Part shown: in pieces, positions 45,792-54,573 of the stretch
How positions within the stretch are numbered: position 1 is the first letter of the stretch
Layout of the letters: every line of letters begins with the position of its first letter
Assembly: GCF_019145495.1 (NCBI RefSeq)
Contig: NZ_JAHSTU010000001.1
Span: forward strand, 496,001 to 560,000
DNA length: 64,000 bases
Origin: Pseudomonas azerbaijanoccidentalis
GTDB lineage: Bacteria; Pseudomonadota; Gammaproteobacteria; Pseudomonadales; Pseudomonadaceae
Reading direction: 5' to 3'
Notes under the pieces: generated by a model
Told to the model about the DNA's origin: nothing
What the model saw: only the letters and a program-made list of their open reading frames with translations
Database searches by the model: none
Translations under genes and position numbers: made by a program

Positions 45792-46979
45792 TCAAGCGCG
45801 ACCGTACAGCGTCACCACACACGCGCCACCCAGGCCCAGGTTATGCGCCAATGCCACATTCACGCCTTCGACCTGACGCTTGTCGGCGTTGCCGCGCAGT
45901 TGTTGGGTCAGCTCGTAGCACTGCGCCAAACCGGTAGCGCCCAATGGGTGTCCTTTCGACAGCAAGCCGCCAGACGGGTTGGTCACCACTTGGCCGCCGT
46001 AGGTGTTGTCGCCGTCGAGTACAAATTTCTCGGCACCCCCGACATCGCACAACCCCAGCGATTCGTAGGTCAACAACTCGTTATGGGCGAAGCAGTCGTG
46101 CATTTCGGCGACGCGGATGTCCAGTGGGTCGACACCGGCCTTCTCGTACACTTCCCGGGCTGCACGCTGGGCCATATCGAAACCGACCACTTCGATCATC
46201 GAGCGCGATTCGAAGCAGACCGGTTTGTCGGTGGTCAACGATTGCGCAAGGATCACCACGTCAGTGCGCAGGCCATGTTTCCTGGCGAACGCTTCAGAGC
46301 AGATGATCGCTGCCGCGGCGCCACAGGTAGGCGGGCAAGCCATCAGGCGGGTCATCACGCCTGGCCACATCACCATGTCGTTCATCACATCTTCGGTGGT
46401 GACCACCTTGCGAAACAGCGCCAGCGGGTTGTTGGCGGCATGACGGCTGGCCTTGGCGCGGATCGCCGCGAAAGTGCTCATCTGAGTACCGTATTTCTGC
46501 ATGTGTTCGCGACCGGCGCCACCGAACATCCGCAGCGCGCTCGGGATTTCGATATCAGAAGTCAGTTCGTCGATCACCGACTGGGTCATGTGCGTGGTGG
46601 CACGCGGACGGTCGTCCCAGTTGCCTTTGAGAGCACCCGGTTGCATCTGTTCGAAACCAAAGGCCAAGGCGCATTCCACCGCCCCGCTCTCCACCGCCTG
46701 GCGCGCCAGGAACAGCGCGCTCGAACCAGTGGCGCAGTTGTTGTTGACGTTGATCACCGGGATGCCGCTCATGCCCACTTCATACAGCGCGGCCTGACCG
46801 CTGGTGGAATCGCCGTACACGTAGCCGGCATAGGCCTGCTGTATCAGTTTGTAATCCACACCCGCGTCCTGCAGCGCCAGGCGAATCGCTTCCGAGCCCA
46901 TTTCGATGTAGGTACCGCTGGTGCCGGGCTTGACGAACGGGATCATGCCCACGCCAACGACGTAAGGTTTTTGCGACAT
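45792..46979 (-). CDS. SCP-x-type thiolase (lipid-transfer protein family), paralog 1
   Basis: A 395-residue thiolase of the SCP-x/lipid-transfer subclass that cleaves 3-ketoacyl-CoA, often with branched or sterol-like acyl groups. The nucleophilic cysteine is Cys82 in NVNNNCATGSSALF. The histidine motifs are AEMHDCFAHNELLTYE (about residue 295) and GGLLSKGHPLGATG (about 343), and the second cysteine is in LGLGGACVVTLYG near the C-terminus. GGAGAAGAAACA precedes the ATG. It follows the second DUF1302/DUF1329 pair on the same strand and is closely related to the thiolases at 55044 and 62206. Three paralogs suggest successive chain-shortening rounds or different acyl lengths. Confidence 0.92.
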   Translation of the reverse strand: MSQKPYVVGVGMIPFVKPGTSGTYIEMGSEAIRLALQDAGVDYKLIQQAYAGYVYGDSTSGQAALYEVGMSGIPVINVNNNCATGSSALFLARQAVESGAVECALAFGFEQMQPGALKGNWDDRPRATTHMTQSVIDELTSDIEIPSALRMFGGAGREHMQKYGTQMSTFAAIRAKASRHAANNPLALFRKVVTTEDVMNDMVMWPGVMTRLMACPPTCGAAAAIICSEAFARKHGLRTDVVILAQSLTTDKPVCFESRSMIEVVGFDMAQRAAREVYEKAGVDPLDIRVAEMHDCFAHNELLTYESLGLCDVGGAEKFVLDGDNTYGGQVVTNPSGGLLSKGHPLGATGLAQCYELTQQLRGNADKRQVEGVNVALAHNLGLGGACVVTLYGRA

Positions 46980-47063
46980 TGTTTCTTCTCCAGATTCAGT
47001 GAGCGGACAGTTGCACAGGGGGCAGCCGTTCGCCCTCGCGGGAGAACGAACAGCTGGAATGGC

Positions 47064-48431
47064 TTAGCGAATACCGGCGTTGCGCAGGGCTGCCGGGGTG
47101 AAATCGTTCATGGTTGGCTGATAGGCGTAGTCGGTGCCACGCTTGTTCTCGTTACCCAGGTTCGATACCAAGTAGCGACCGGCCAGCAAGTCGTAGACAC
47201 CCATCGCGGCATAGACAGCGACGCCCTGCTGATAATCGTTGACCAGATAGCCTTCGCTGACACGCCACAGCGTACCGCGACCGTCGTACTGGTCGATTTC
47301 CACGGCAGCCCAAGTGTCTTCGTCGAAATACATGTGACGCTTGGCGTAGATATGGCGCTGGCCTGGCTTGAGGGTGCCTTCCACTTCCCAGACGCGGTGC
47401 AGTTCGTAGCGGGTCAGGTCCTGGTTGATATGACCGGGCTTGATGATGTCGGCATACTTCAACTTCGGCGATTGCAGCAGATAGTTGTTGTAAGGGACGT
47501 ACACCTCTTTCTTGCCGATCAGCTTCCAGTCGTAGCGGTCCGGTGCGCCGTTGTACATGTCGGCGTTGTCGGCGACGCGCATGCCGTCGGCCGCAGTGCC
47601 CGGTCCGTCATAAGCCACTTGAGGCGCACGCCGTACCCGGCGCTGGCCGGCGTTGTAGGCCCAGGCCATGCGTGGTTCCTTGATCTGATCGAGGGTTTCA
47701 TGGATCAGCAGCACGCCACCGGCCAGACGCGCCGGCGCGGTCACGGTTTGCTTGGTATAGAACAGGATGTTGGCGCTGTCCTCAGGCTTGGCGTCGCTCA
47801 TTTTCCATGGCAGCCCCGTGGCAAACTCGATTTCCACCGGCGTGTAGTCACCGTTAACCTGCGGCGTGGCCTGTATTTGACGGCTGATGAAGTTGGTGCC
47901 CCGAGAACGGGTCAAGTGGTTCCATACCACTTCCAGACCGGTTTTCGGAATTGGAAAAGCGTAGTAACGCGACTGTTCGAAGTACTTCAGCGAGTAGCCG
48001 TCATTGCTAGCCTCGGTGGTCACCGCACTTTTCTTCACCGCGTCGTAGACCGCCTGAGGCGCTGACGCCGTGCGCTGCGACTTGTACACCGGGATCTTGT
48101 AGGTGTCCGGGTAGCGCTGGAACATCGCCAATTGCCCGGCGGTCAGGTTGGCCTTGTACTGCGCAGCATTGGCCGCGGTGATCACGAACTGCGGCTTTTC
48201 TCCTTCGAAGGGGTTGCCGAGAAAGTCGTTGGTCATCGGCGCGGCGCCGGGCTTGAGACCACCGGTCCAGGCGGGAATGGTACCGCTGGCATTACCGGCC
48301 TTTTCGCCGCCCAAGGGTGTCAGCGTGGCGCCCAGTTGCGCCGCTTCCTGGGGGGAGACGGCTGCCATCACGCTGGTAGCGATCAGGCTCAGGGTCAAAG
48401 TGCAGGCTTTAATCAGAGTGCTGGATTGCAT
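47064..48431 (-). CDS. DUF1329 periplasmic/outer-membrane protein, copy 2
   Basis: A 455-residue DUF1329 protein with signal peptide (LIKACTLTLSLIATSVMAA). It is almost collinear with the copy at 35090-36457, sharing LTPLGGEKAGNASGTIPAWT, PFEGEKPQFVITAAN, TRSRGTNFISRQIQAT and HIYAKRHMYFDEDTWAAVE, with most differences in the signal region and in the TPVEIEFATGLPWKMSDAK stretch. It starts 25 bp after the DUF1302 stop and precedes the thiolase gene. Its placement inside the beta-oxidation operon argues that the envelope pair handles the same substrate the operon degrades. Confidence 0.88.
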   Translation of the reverse strand: MQSSTLIKACTLTLSLIATSVMAAVSPQEAAQLGATLTPLGGEKAGNASGTIPAWTGGLKPGAAPMTNDFLGNPFEGEKPQFVITAANAAQYKANLTAGQLAMFQRYPDTYKIPVYKSQRTASAPQAVYDAVKKSAVTTEASNDGYSLKYFEQSRYYAFPIPKTGLEVVWNHLTRSRGTNFISRQIQATPQVNGDYTPVEIEFATGLPWKMSDAKPEDSANILFYTKQTVTAPARLAGGVLLIHETLDQIKEPRMAWAYNAGQRRVRRAPQVAYDGPGTAADGMRVADNADMYNGAPDRYDWKLIGKKEVYVPYNNYLLQSPKLKYADIIKPGHINQDLTRYELHRVWEVEGTLKPGQRHIYAKRHMYFDEDTWAAVEIDQYDGRGTLWRVSEGYLVNDYQQGVAVYAAMGVYDLLAGRYLVSNLGNENKRGTDYAYQPTMNDFTPAALRNAGIR

Positions 48432-48456
48432 TTTTATTATCTCCGTCTGACCAGTG

Positions 48457-50277
48457 TCAGAAGTTCACGCCGAAGCTGAGGGCGACGTAGTCGCGATCAG
48501 TGTTGGTATTCCACTTTCCGCCGAAGTAATCGGTGTAACTGAGGCTGGCGGTGTAGGTGTTCATGTAGTCGGCATCCACGCCCAGGCTGACGGCCTTGTC
48601 ACCTTCTTCGAAGTTGGGGCCAACGCCATTGACGTCGTGGGACCACGCCATGTTGGGCGACAGGTTGATGCCGGCAATCACGTTGGGGTATTCGAGCTTG
48701 CCGCGCAGGCGGTAGCCCCAGGAATCGCTGGTATAGAAACCGTGGCTGTTGCATTCCTGCTGCGGGTTGCTCGGACGGGTAACGCCGGGCTGTCCGGGCA
48801 CCGGTGTGGCCTGGCCAGCGCAGACCGCCTGATTAACCAATTGGCCCGCGCCGAATGCAGTGTTGCGACCGAAACGTTCCTCGCTGCCGTCGCTGGAGCC
48901 AAGGCCGTTGATGTGGTTGTAGCCCACCTCGCCCACCAGGGTCAGACGCTCGGAGCCAAGGATCTGGTCGAAGAATCGGGTGGCACTCATCTGCGCCTGC
49001 AGCACCGGCATGCGCTTGTAACCCTCGACGCTGGCCCCGGCGACATTGGAGGACTGGCCACTGACGAACAGTGGCGAAGCGGCATTGCCCACGGCCGCCA
49101 GGTTGATGTCGGCGCCGTTGAGGTTCAGCGGCATGTTCGGCCGGAAGCTCACCTCGCCGCCCAGCGAAGTACCCATCGCGTTAGTGGCGAAGCTCAGGCC
49201 ATACAGGCGCACATCTTCGGGGTAGACCACGTTGTAGCTGGCGCTGCGAATCGCTGTCACCGCGTTGGCGGCGTTAGTCGCGCGGGTAAAGTTCAGACTG
49301 GGGTTGCGGCTGTGGTAGTTCATGGCGTAGGCGCCGAACTCGGTGTCGTTGAGTTCTGGCGCGTACCAGCGCAAGGCCAGGCCGAACTGGCCGCTGTCCC
49401 GGGCGTCCTTGGTCTTGGTGCGCGGGATGTAGGCGTCATCCGTAAGGCCAGGGGCCCCGGTGTTGTTGGCCACGCCCGGAGCCAGGTCGAGCCCCGCCAG
49501 CACGGCGCGGTCGTTGCAGCCTTCCGGCGTCACATCGTTACCGAAGAATGTGCCGCAATTGTCGATCACCGACGGCGCCCATTCGATCTGGTAGAACGCC
49601 TCGGCGGTGATGTTTTCCGAGAGCCCCTGAGACACGTACAGCATGTTCACCGGGATCAAACCTTCCTTGACCTCGGCCCCCGGACGGCGCAGCGCCGCCA
49701 CGTCGATCGGGTTGATGCTGTTGATCGAGTTGCCGATGAAGGTGCTTTCGCCCCAGCTCACCACTTGCTTGCCCAGACGCACGTTGCCCTGAAGATCGTC
49801 GAGGGTGTAGTTGTGATAGACAAAGCTGTCGAGGAACATCGCGCCTGAGGATTTGGCCGCACGCTGGCGGCCATGATCGTCGATGTCATAGAACGAACGG
49901 CTCTCGTCCATCAACTCGAAGTCGTACCAGTATTTGCCACGCACGAAGGCGCCACTGTCGCCGTATTTCAACTCCAGGTCATGCACGCCCTTGAAAATCT
50001 TCGAGAAGGTTTCACCCTTCTTGAAGTTCAAGCGACCGTCATCGTTGGTGCGGGCTGAGGCGTTGCCCCGAACGCCCTGCGAGTTGAAGTTGGAGATGAA
50101 ATCCGGGTCCGGCCCACGTACCGCCCAACTGGCACCCACCGACAGCGCGGAATCGAAACTGCCTTCGATTTCACCGATGCTGAAATCCTTGGCAAAAGCC
50201 TGTGGGGTAACGGCGGCTGCGACGGCGACTGCCAGCAGGTGTGGGTAAAAAGCTCCACGCAATCCCGTATTGCTCAT
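48457..50277 (-). CDS. DUF1302 outer-membrane barrel-like protein, copy 2
   Basis: A 606-residue exported DUF1302 protein. GGAGGACGC directly precedes ATG 50277. The signal peptide ends near TPQAFAKDFS, and the mature start IGEIEGSFDSALSVGASW matches copy 1. The C-terminus DRDYVALSFGVNF ends in phenylalanine. It is 29 residues shorter than copy 1, mainly because two low-complexity glycine/alanine loops present in copy 1 are reduced here. It follows the acyl-CoA synthetase gene by 109 bp and may have its own promoter there. The pairing with DUF1329 is conserved. Confidence 0.88.
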   Translation of the reverse strand: MSNTGLRGAFYPHLLAVAVAAAVTPQAFAKDFSIGEIEGSFDSALSVGASWAVRGPDPDFISNFNSQGVRGNASARTNDDGRLNFKKGETFSKIFKGVHDLELKYGDSGAFVRGKYWYDFELMDESRSFYDIDDHGRQRAAKSSGAMFLDSFVYHNYTLDDLQGNVRLGKQVVSWGESTFIGNSINSINPIDVAALRRPGAEVKEGLIPVNMLYVSQGLSENITAEAFYQIEWAPSVIDNCGTFFGNDVTPEGCNDRAVLAGLDLAPGVANNTGAPGLTDDAYIPRTKTKDARDSGQFGLALRWYAPELNDTEFGAYAMNYHSRNPSLNFTRATNAANAVTAIRSASYNVVYPEDVRLYGLSFATNAMGTSLGGEVSFRPNMPLNLNGADINLAAVGNAASPLFVSGQSSNVAGASVEGYKRMPVLQAQMSATRFFDQILGSERLTLVGEVGYNHINGLGSSDGSEERFGRNTAFGAGQLVNQAVCAGQATPVPGQPGVTRPSNPQQECNSHGFYTSDSWGYRLRGKLEYPNVIAGINLSPNMAWSHDVNGVGPNFEEGDKAVSLGVDADYMNTYTASLSYTDYFGGKWNTNTDRDYVALSFGVNF

Positions 50278-50386
50278 GCGTCCTCCGATGGTTTGGCGCA
50301 AGAGAGCCCCGACCACACCCGGGGATGCGGTTTGGACTCGGGTATTAGAAAATGCGCGGCCGTACTGACCGCGCGACAGTGATGGT

Positions 50387-51949
50387 TCAGGCGATTCCGC
50401 GTTGCTGGTTGTCCCAGAAAGGTTTGCGCAGTTCGGTCTTGAGCACCTTGCCGACGCTGGTCAGCGGCAGTGAATCTCGGAACTCGACACTGCGCGGCAC
50501 CTTGTAGCCGGCAATCCGCTCGCGGCAGTGGGCAATGATTTCTTCGCTGCTGGCTTTGCTGCCAGGCTTGAGAATGATCACCGCATGCACGGTCTCACCC
50601 CACCTCTGGCACGGAATGCCGATCACGGCGCTTTGTGCCACGGCGGGATGGCTGCCGATGGCCGCTTCAACCTCACCGCAGTAGACGTTTTCGCCGCCAC
50701 TGACCACCATGTCCTTGAGGCGGTCGCAGATGTAGATGAAGCCGTCCTCGTCCATATAGCCGCCGTCACCGGTGTGCATCCAGCCGCCGCGCAGCGCCTC
50801 GGCAGTGGCCTCCGGCTTTTTCCAGTAGCCGAGCATCACGTTCGGACCGCGCACGATGATTTCGCCCACGGTCCCGCGCGGTACTTCGTTGTCATCGGCG
50901 TCAACGACTCGAATTTCCGCGCAGTGCACCGGCAGGCCGGCCGAATACATCTTGCCGCTCGCCTGATGCTCGGCGCTGTGATATTCGCTGTCCAGGATCG
51001 CTGCTGCCGGGGAGAGCTCGGTCATGCCATAGCCTTGGGAGAAATTGGCATCGGTGAACACCGCACGTGCCCGATCCAGCAAGGCCGGGGTAATGGTGGA
51101 GGCACCGTAGATGATTCGATTGAGTGAGCTTAGATCCAGATCCCGACCGTGTTCCTGGTGCCAGTCCAGCAGCATCTGGATCATGGTTGGCGCGAGCAGC
51201 ACCTCATTGGCTTTCTCTCGGTCAATGGCATGCAGAACGCCTTGCGCGGTAAACGTCTGCAAGACCGCGTGAGTCGCACCACTGATGAAACAGGAGGACA
51301 TTGCTGCGAAGTCCGCCAGATGAAACATGGGCATCGCGTGGAGGAATGTCGTCCCCGGTTTGCAACGTCCGGCGATCAAGGAGTTCATCGCCGAGAACGC
51401 CACGTTGCTATGGCTGAGCATCACGCCTTTAGGCTGGCCGGTGGTGCCGCCGGTGTAGAAGATGCCCAGCAACGCATCCCCTCCGCGACGCGCGTCTTCC
51501 ACGGGCGTACTGATTTCGATCAGCGTTTCGTAGTTGAGCATCCCGGGTGGTGTATCGCCGTCACCGGCGTAGATCACCAGACGCACGGTTTTCGCCTGTT
51601 CACGCACCTTGGCACCGAGTGCCTTGTGGTGATCGTCGACGATCAGCACTGTGGTCTCGGAATCGTCCAGGGAATAGACGATCTCCGCCAGACTCCAGCG
51701 AAAGTTCACCGGATTGACCACGGCATCGGCCCACGGCACAGCCTGGTAATACTCGATGAAGCGTTGCGAGTTGAATGACAGCATGGCCACGCGATCGCCA
51801 CTGCCGACATTCAGGCCCTTCAATGCACCGGCCAGGCGTGCGACGCGATCACCGAACTCGGCGTAGGTGATGCTGCGGCCCTCGGAACGGATGGCCACGG
51901 CATTGGGACGTTGCTGCAGATGACGGTGCAGCCCTTGAGTGATGTACAT
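50387..51949 (-). CDS. Acyl-CoA synthetase (AMP-forming), copy 2
   Basis: A 520-residue ANL-superfamily ligase closely related along its whole length to the enzyme at 20993-22555. Motifs are FYTGGTTGQPKGVMLSH, QGYGMTELSP, MHTGDGGYMDEDGF, DRLKDMVVSGGENVYCGEVE and GKVLKTELRKPFW with the adenylation lysine. GGAGTTTTC precedes the ATG. It lies inside the minus-strand operon between an acyl-CoA dehydrogenase gene and the DUF1302/DUF1329 pair, so it should activate the imported acid. Differences from copy 1 in the HAMPMFHLADFAAMSSCF region may tune chain specificity. Confidence 0.93.
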   Translation of the reverse strand: MYITQGLHRHLQQRPNAVAIRSEGRSITYAEFGDRVARLAGALKGLNVGSGDRVAMLSFNSQRFIEYYQAVPWADAVVNPVNFRWSLAEIVYSLDDSETTVLIVDDHHKALGAKVREQAKTVRLVIYAGDGDTPPGMLNYETLIEISTPVEDARRGGDALLGIFYTGGTTGQPKGVMLSHSNVAFSAMNSLIAGRCKPGTTFLHAMPMFHLADFAAMSSCFISGATHAVLQTFTAQGVLHAIDREKANEVLLAPTMIQMLLDWHQEHGRDLDLSSLNRIIYGASTITPALLDRARAVFTDANFSQGYGMTELSPAAAILDSEYHSAEHQASGKMYSAGLPVHCAEIRVVDADDNEVPRGTVGEIIVRGPNVMLGYWKKPEATAEALRGGWMHTGDGGYMDEDGFIYICDRLKDMVVSGGENVYCGEVEAAIGSHPAVAQSAVIGIPCQRWGETVHAVIILKPGSKASSEEIIAHCRERIAGYKVPRSVEFRDSLPLTSVGKVLKTELRKPFWDNQQRGIA

Positions 51950-52021
51950 GAAAACTCCAAATTGCTTTTTTATTATTCAATCGATTTGGAACTATCGACG
52001 CCTCGCACGGTGCTTCGCCGG

Positions 52022-53164
52022 TCAGAGCGACCGCGCCACGACCTCGCGCTGAATCTCGTTGGAGCCACCGTAGATGCGCGCAACCCGGGCATCGGCCCAC
52101 ATGCGGCCAATCGGGTATTCGTTCATGTAGCCGTAGCCACCGAACAGTTGCAGGCAGCGATCGAGCACTTCGCCCTGGCGTTCGGTGAGCCAGAACTTGC
52201 CCATCGACGCCAGCGTGGTGTCGAGGGTGCCGTCGATCCAGCGCTGGATGATCACGTCGACAAAGGTCCGCGACGCCAGCACAGTGGCCTTGGCGTCCGC
52301 CAGCACGAAGCGGCTGTTCTGGAAGTCGATCACCGGTTTGCCGAAGGCCTTGCGATCCTTGGTGTATTCCACGGTCAGGCGCAGGGCGCGCTCCATCACC
52401 GCAACGGCGCCGACACCGATTTGCGCGCGCTCGTAAGGCAGCTGGCTCATCAGGGTGTAGAAGCCCTGCCCTTCCACTTCACCGAGCAGGCAGTCAGCCG
52501 GCACTTCGACGTCGTCGAAGAACATTTCCGAGGTGTCCTGGGCGTGCATGCCGACTTTGCTTAGCAGCTTGCCGCGACGGAAACCCGGGGTGTTGGTGTC
52601 GACCATGAATAGCGAAACGCCCTTGGCACCTTGGGTGATGTCGGTCTTGGCGATTACCAGCACCATGTCGCAGGTCTGGCCATTACTGATGAAAGTCTTG
52701 GCACCGTTGATGACGTATTTGTCGCCATTCTTCACCGCACGGGTGCGCACCGATTGCAGGTCGGAACCAGCACCCGGTTCAGTCATGGCAATGGCACAGA
52801 TGATCTCGCCGGAACCGATCTTCGGCAGCCAGTGCTTTTTCTGCGCTTCGGTACCGGATTCAAGGATGTAGTGCGCAACGATATGGCTCAGGCCAAGGCC
52901 CAGACCGCCGCCGAAGGTGCTCATCGCATTGACCACGCACACGTAGTGGCCGATGTCGCCACCCGCACCGCCGTACTCCTCTGAGACATCCGGAAGAATC
53001 AGACCCAATTCGCCGGCCTTGAGCCATGCAGAACGATCGGCGAAGTGCTGCTCACGCCACTTCAGTTCATTGGGCTCCATGTATTCCTTGCCGAAGCGCA
53101 TGACCACGTCGTTAAACGACTCCAGGTCCTCGGTCATCCACGGGGAGCGGTAATCTTTCAGCAT
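52022..53164 (-). CDS. Acyl-CoA dehydrogenase
   Basis: A 380-residue FAD-dependent acyl-CoA dehydrogenase. It has the N-terminal helical domain, EYGGAGGDIGHYVCVVNAM, the flavin strand CAIAMTEPGAGSDLQSVRT, DKYVINGAKTFISNG and FFDDVEVPADCLLG. The C-terminal domain has LFGGYGYMNEYPIGRMW and ARIYGGSNEIQREVVARSL. The position of the MCAD-type base is a glycine (IYGGS). The likely base is the glutamate in LPYERAQI, as in isovaleryl- and long-chain-type enzymes, which suits branched substrates. GAGGTATTTGCA precedes the ATG. It would make the enoyl-CoA for the MaoC pair in the same operon. Confidence 0.92.
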   Translation of the reverse strand: MLKDYRSPWMTEDLESFNDVVMRFGKEYMEPNELKWREQHFADRSAWLKAGELGLILPDVSEEYGGAGGDIGHYVCVVNAMSTFGGGLGLGLSHIVAHYILESGTEAQKKHWLPKIGSGEIICAIAMTEPGAGSDLQSVRTRAVKNGDKYVINGAKTFISNGQTCDMVLVIAKTDITQGAKGVSLFMVDTNTPGFRRGKLLSKVGMHAQDTSEMFFDDVEVPADCLLGEVEGQGFYTLMSQLPYERAQIGVGAVAVMERALRLTVEYTKDRKAFGKPVIDFQNSRFVLADAKATVLASRTFVDVIIQRWIDGTLDTTLASMGKFWLTERQGEVLDRCLQLFGGYGYMNEYPIGRMWADARVARIYGGSNEIQREVVARSL

Positions 53165-53261
53165 TGCAAATACCTCAAGTTCTTGGGCTTGTTACCCGCG
53201 GGCGGGCAACAAGCTCGACGAATCATTGGCCCTGTTCACGAGGGCACACACCGCAACAGTC

Positions 53262-54095
53262 TTAGAAGTTGGAACCTGGACCACCGCCGCAGTAGATGAC
53301 CTGGCCGGAGCAGAAGTTGGACTCCGGCAGGCAGAACATCACCACTGCACCCGCGGCTTCTTCCGGTTTGCCGACACGACCCAACGGGATGGTGGCAGCC
53401 ACCCCGTCGAGACGCGCCTGCTGCACGCCGACCTTGATTTCGCGACCTTCGATGTTCACGGTCTTGCTGTCATCGCCAGCCAGCGCCTGGGTCAGGCGCG
53501 TGTCGATCAGGCCGAAAGCCACGGCGTTGACGTTGACTTTCAGGCGGCCCCACTCCTTGGACAGGGTCTTGGTCAGGCCCAGAATCCCGGATTTGCCCGA
53601 GGAATAGTTGGACTGGCCCACGTTGCCACCAGCGGCGCCGGAGGAAATGTTCACCACCTTGCGCAGCACTTCACGGCCTTCGGCGGCTTCTTTCTTGGCC
53701 TGGGCGCTGATGATCGGCTGGGCGGCACGCAGGATGCGGAACGGCGCGGTCAGGTGGCAGTCGATGACTGCGTACCACTGCTCGTCGCTCATCTTCTGGA
53801 TCACGTTGTCCCAAGTGAAACCGGCGTTGTTGACGATGATGTCAATGGAGCCGTAGGCCTTGACGGCGGTCTGCACGAAACGGTCAGCGAAGTCCGGCGC
53901 GGTGACGCTGCCCACGCAGGCCACGGCTTCACCACCGGCAGCGCGAATTTCGGCGACCACTTCGTCAGCCGGTTCAGCATCCAGATCGTTAATCACGACC
54001 TTCGCGCCATAGGCGGCCAGTTGCAGAGCGACTTCACGACCAATGCCACGGCCGGAGCCGGTAACCAGAGCAACTTTGCCTTCAAGCTTTTTCAT
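53262..54095 (-). CDS. Short-chain dehydrogenase, probable 3-hydroxyacyl-CoA dehydrogenase
   Basis: A 277-residue Rossmann-fold SDR. The cofactor motif is VTGSGRGIGRE (about residues 11-21), with an acidic residue at VVINDLDAEP that favours NAD. It also has NNAGFTWDN, the catalytic serine in VNISSGAAGG and the YxxxK motif in SNYSSGKSG. The C-terminus CSGQVIYCGGGPGSNF is unusual for FabG. Its opening resembles the dehydrogenase part of MFE-2/17-beta-HSD4. Between acyl-CoA dehydrogenase and hydratase genes it is expected to oxidise a 3-hydroxyacyl-CoA to the 3-keto form for the thiolases. A steroid-alcohol dehydrogenase role is an alternative. Confidence 0.85.
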   Translation of the reverse strand: MKKLEGKVALVTGSGRGIGREVALQLAAYGAKVVINDLDAEPADEVVAEIRAAGGEAVACVGSVTAPDFADRFVQTAVKAYGSIDIIVNNAGFTWDNVIQKMSDEQWYAVIDCHLTAPFRILRAAQPIISAQAKKEAAEGREVLRKVVNISSGAAGGNVGQSNYSSGKSGILGLTKTLSKEWGRLKVNVNAVAFGLIDTRLTQALAGDDSKTVNIEGREIKVGVQQARLDGVAATIPLGRVGKPEEAAGAVVMFCLPESNFCSGQVIYCGGGPGSNF

Positions 54096-54128
54096 TTTTA
54101 TCGTTCCTGAGAAATGGGGTTAAGGGGT

Positions 54129-54563
54129 TCAGGCCAGGGCCACGACAGCTTCACCAGCGAGCTTTTCTTCGCCGTACTGGTTGCCGCAACGGATCTGCAG
54201 ACGCACGCGTTTCTCACCGTTCTCTTCGAATTTTTCGGTGATGGTGCCGGTGCAGGTCGGGAGGTGCCCCAGATGGGTAATGCCGGTGAAACGGATCGAC
54301 AGGCTGCGGACCTGCTGCTGCGGAACCCATTGGGTCAGCAGGCGACCCAGGTAGGCAGCCGACAACATGCCATGGGCAAACACATCGGGCATGCGCGATT
54401 TGCGCGCAAAATCGATATCGATATGGATCGGGTTGTGATCGCCTGAAGCGCCGCAATACAACGCCAGTGTGGTGCGGTTGACCGGTTGCAGTTTCAGCAG
54501 CGGAATCACGTCGCCAATCTGGATATCCGAGAACTGCACGCGGGTGGTGTTAGTGAGAGTCAT
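54129..54563 (-). CDS. MaoC-type enoyl-CoA hydratase (catalytic hotdog subunit)
   Basis: A 144-residue single-hotdog hydratase of the MaoC/R-hydratase family. ATG 54563 has GAGG 8 bp upstream and is preferred to the ATG at 54569. The catalytic motif reads YCGASGDHNPIHIDIDFA with the Asp/His pair, followed by DVFAHGMLSAAYLG. It is encoded next to a second hotdog gene (54574-55011). Split pairs of this kind form heteromeric hydratases, as with ChsH1/ChsH2 in the M. tuberculosis cholesterol side-chain pathway. It would hydrate a bulky enoyl-CoA to the 3-hydroxy thioester for the adjacent SDR. Confidence 0.87.
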   Translation of the reverse strand: MTLTNTTRVQFSDIQIGDVIPLLKLQPVNRTTLALYCGASGDHNPIHIDIDFARKSRMPDVFAHGMLSAAYLGRLLTQWVPQQQVRSLSIRFTGITHLGHLPTCTGTITEKFEENGEKRVRLQIRCGNQYGEEKLAGEAVVALA

Positions 54564-54573
54564 CAACATTTCC

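Noticed and set aside
45747..48065. A 772-codon open frame on the plus strand
   Set aside because: It is antisense to the thiolase and DUF1329 genes, which show full family motifs on the minus strand. Long antisense frames are expected in GC-rich codon-biased DNA.
48454..49848. A 464-codon open frame on the plus strand
   Set aside because: Antisense to DUF1302 copy 2. A similar antisense frame appears against copy 1 only because the genes are paralogous.
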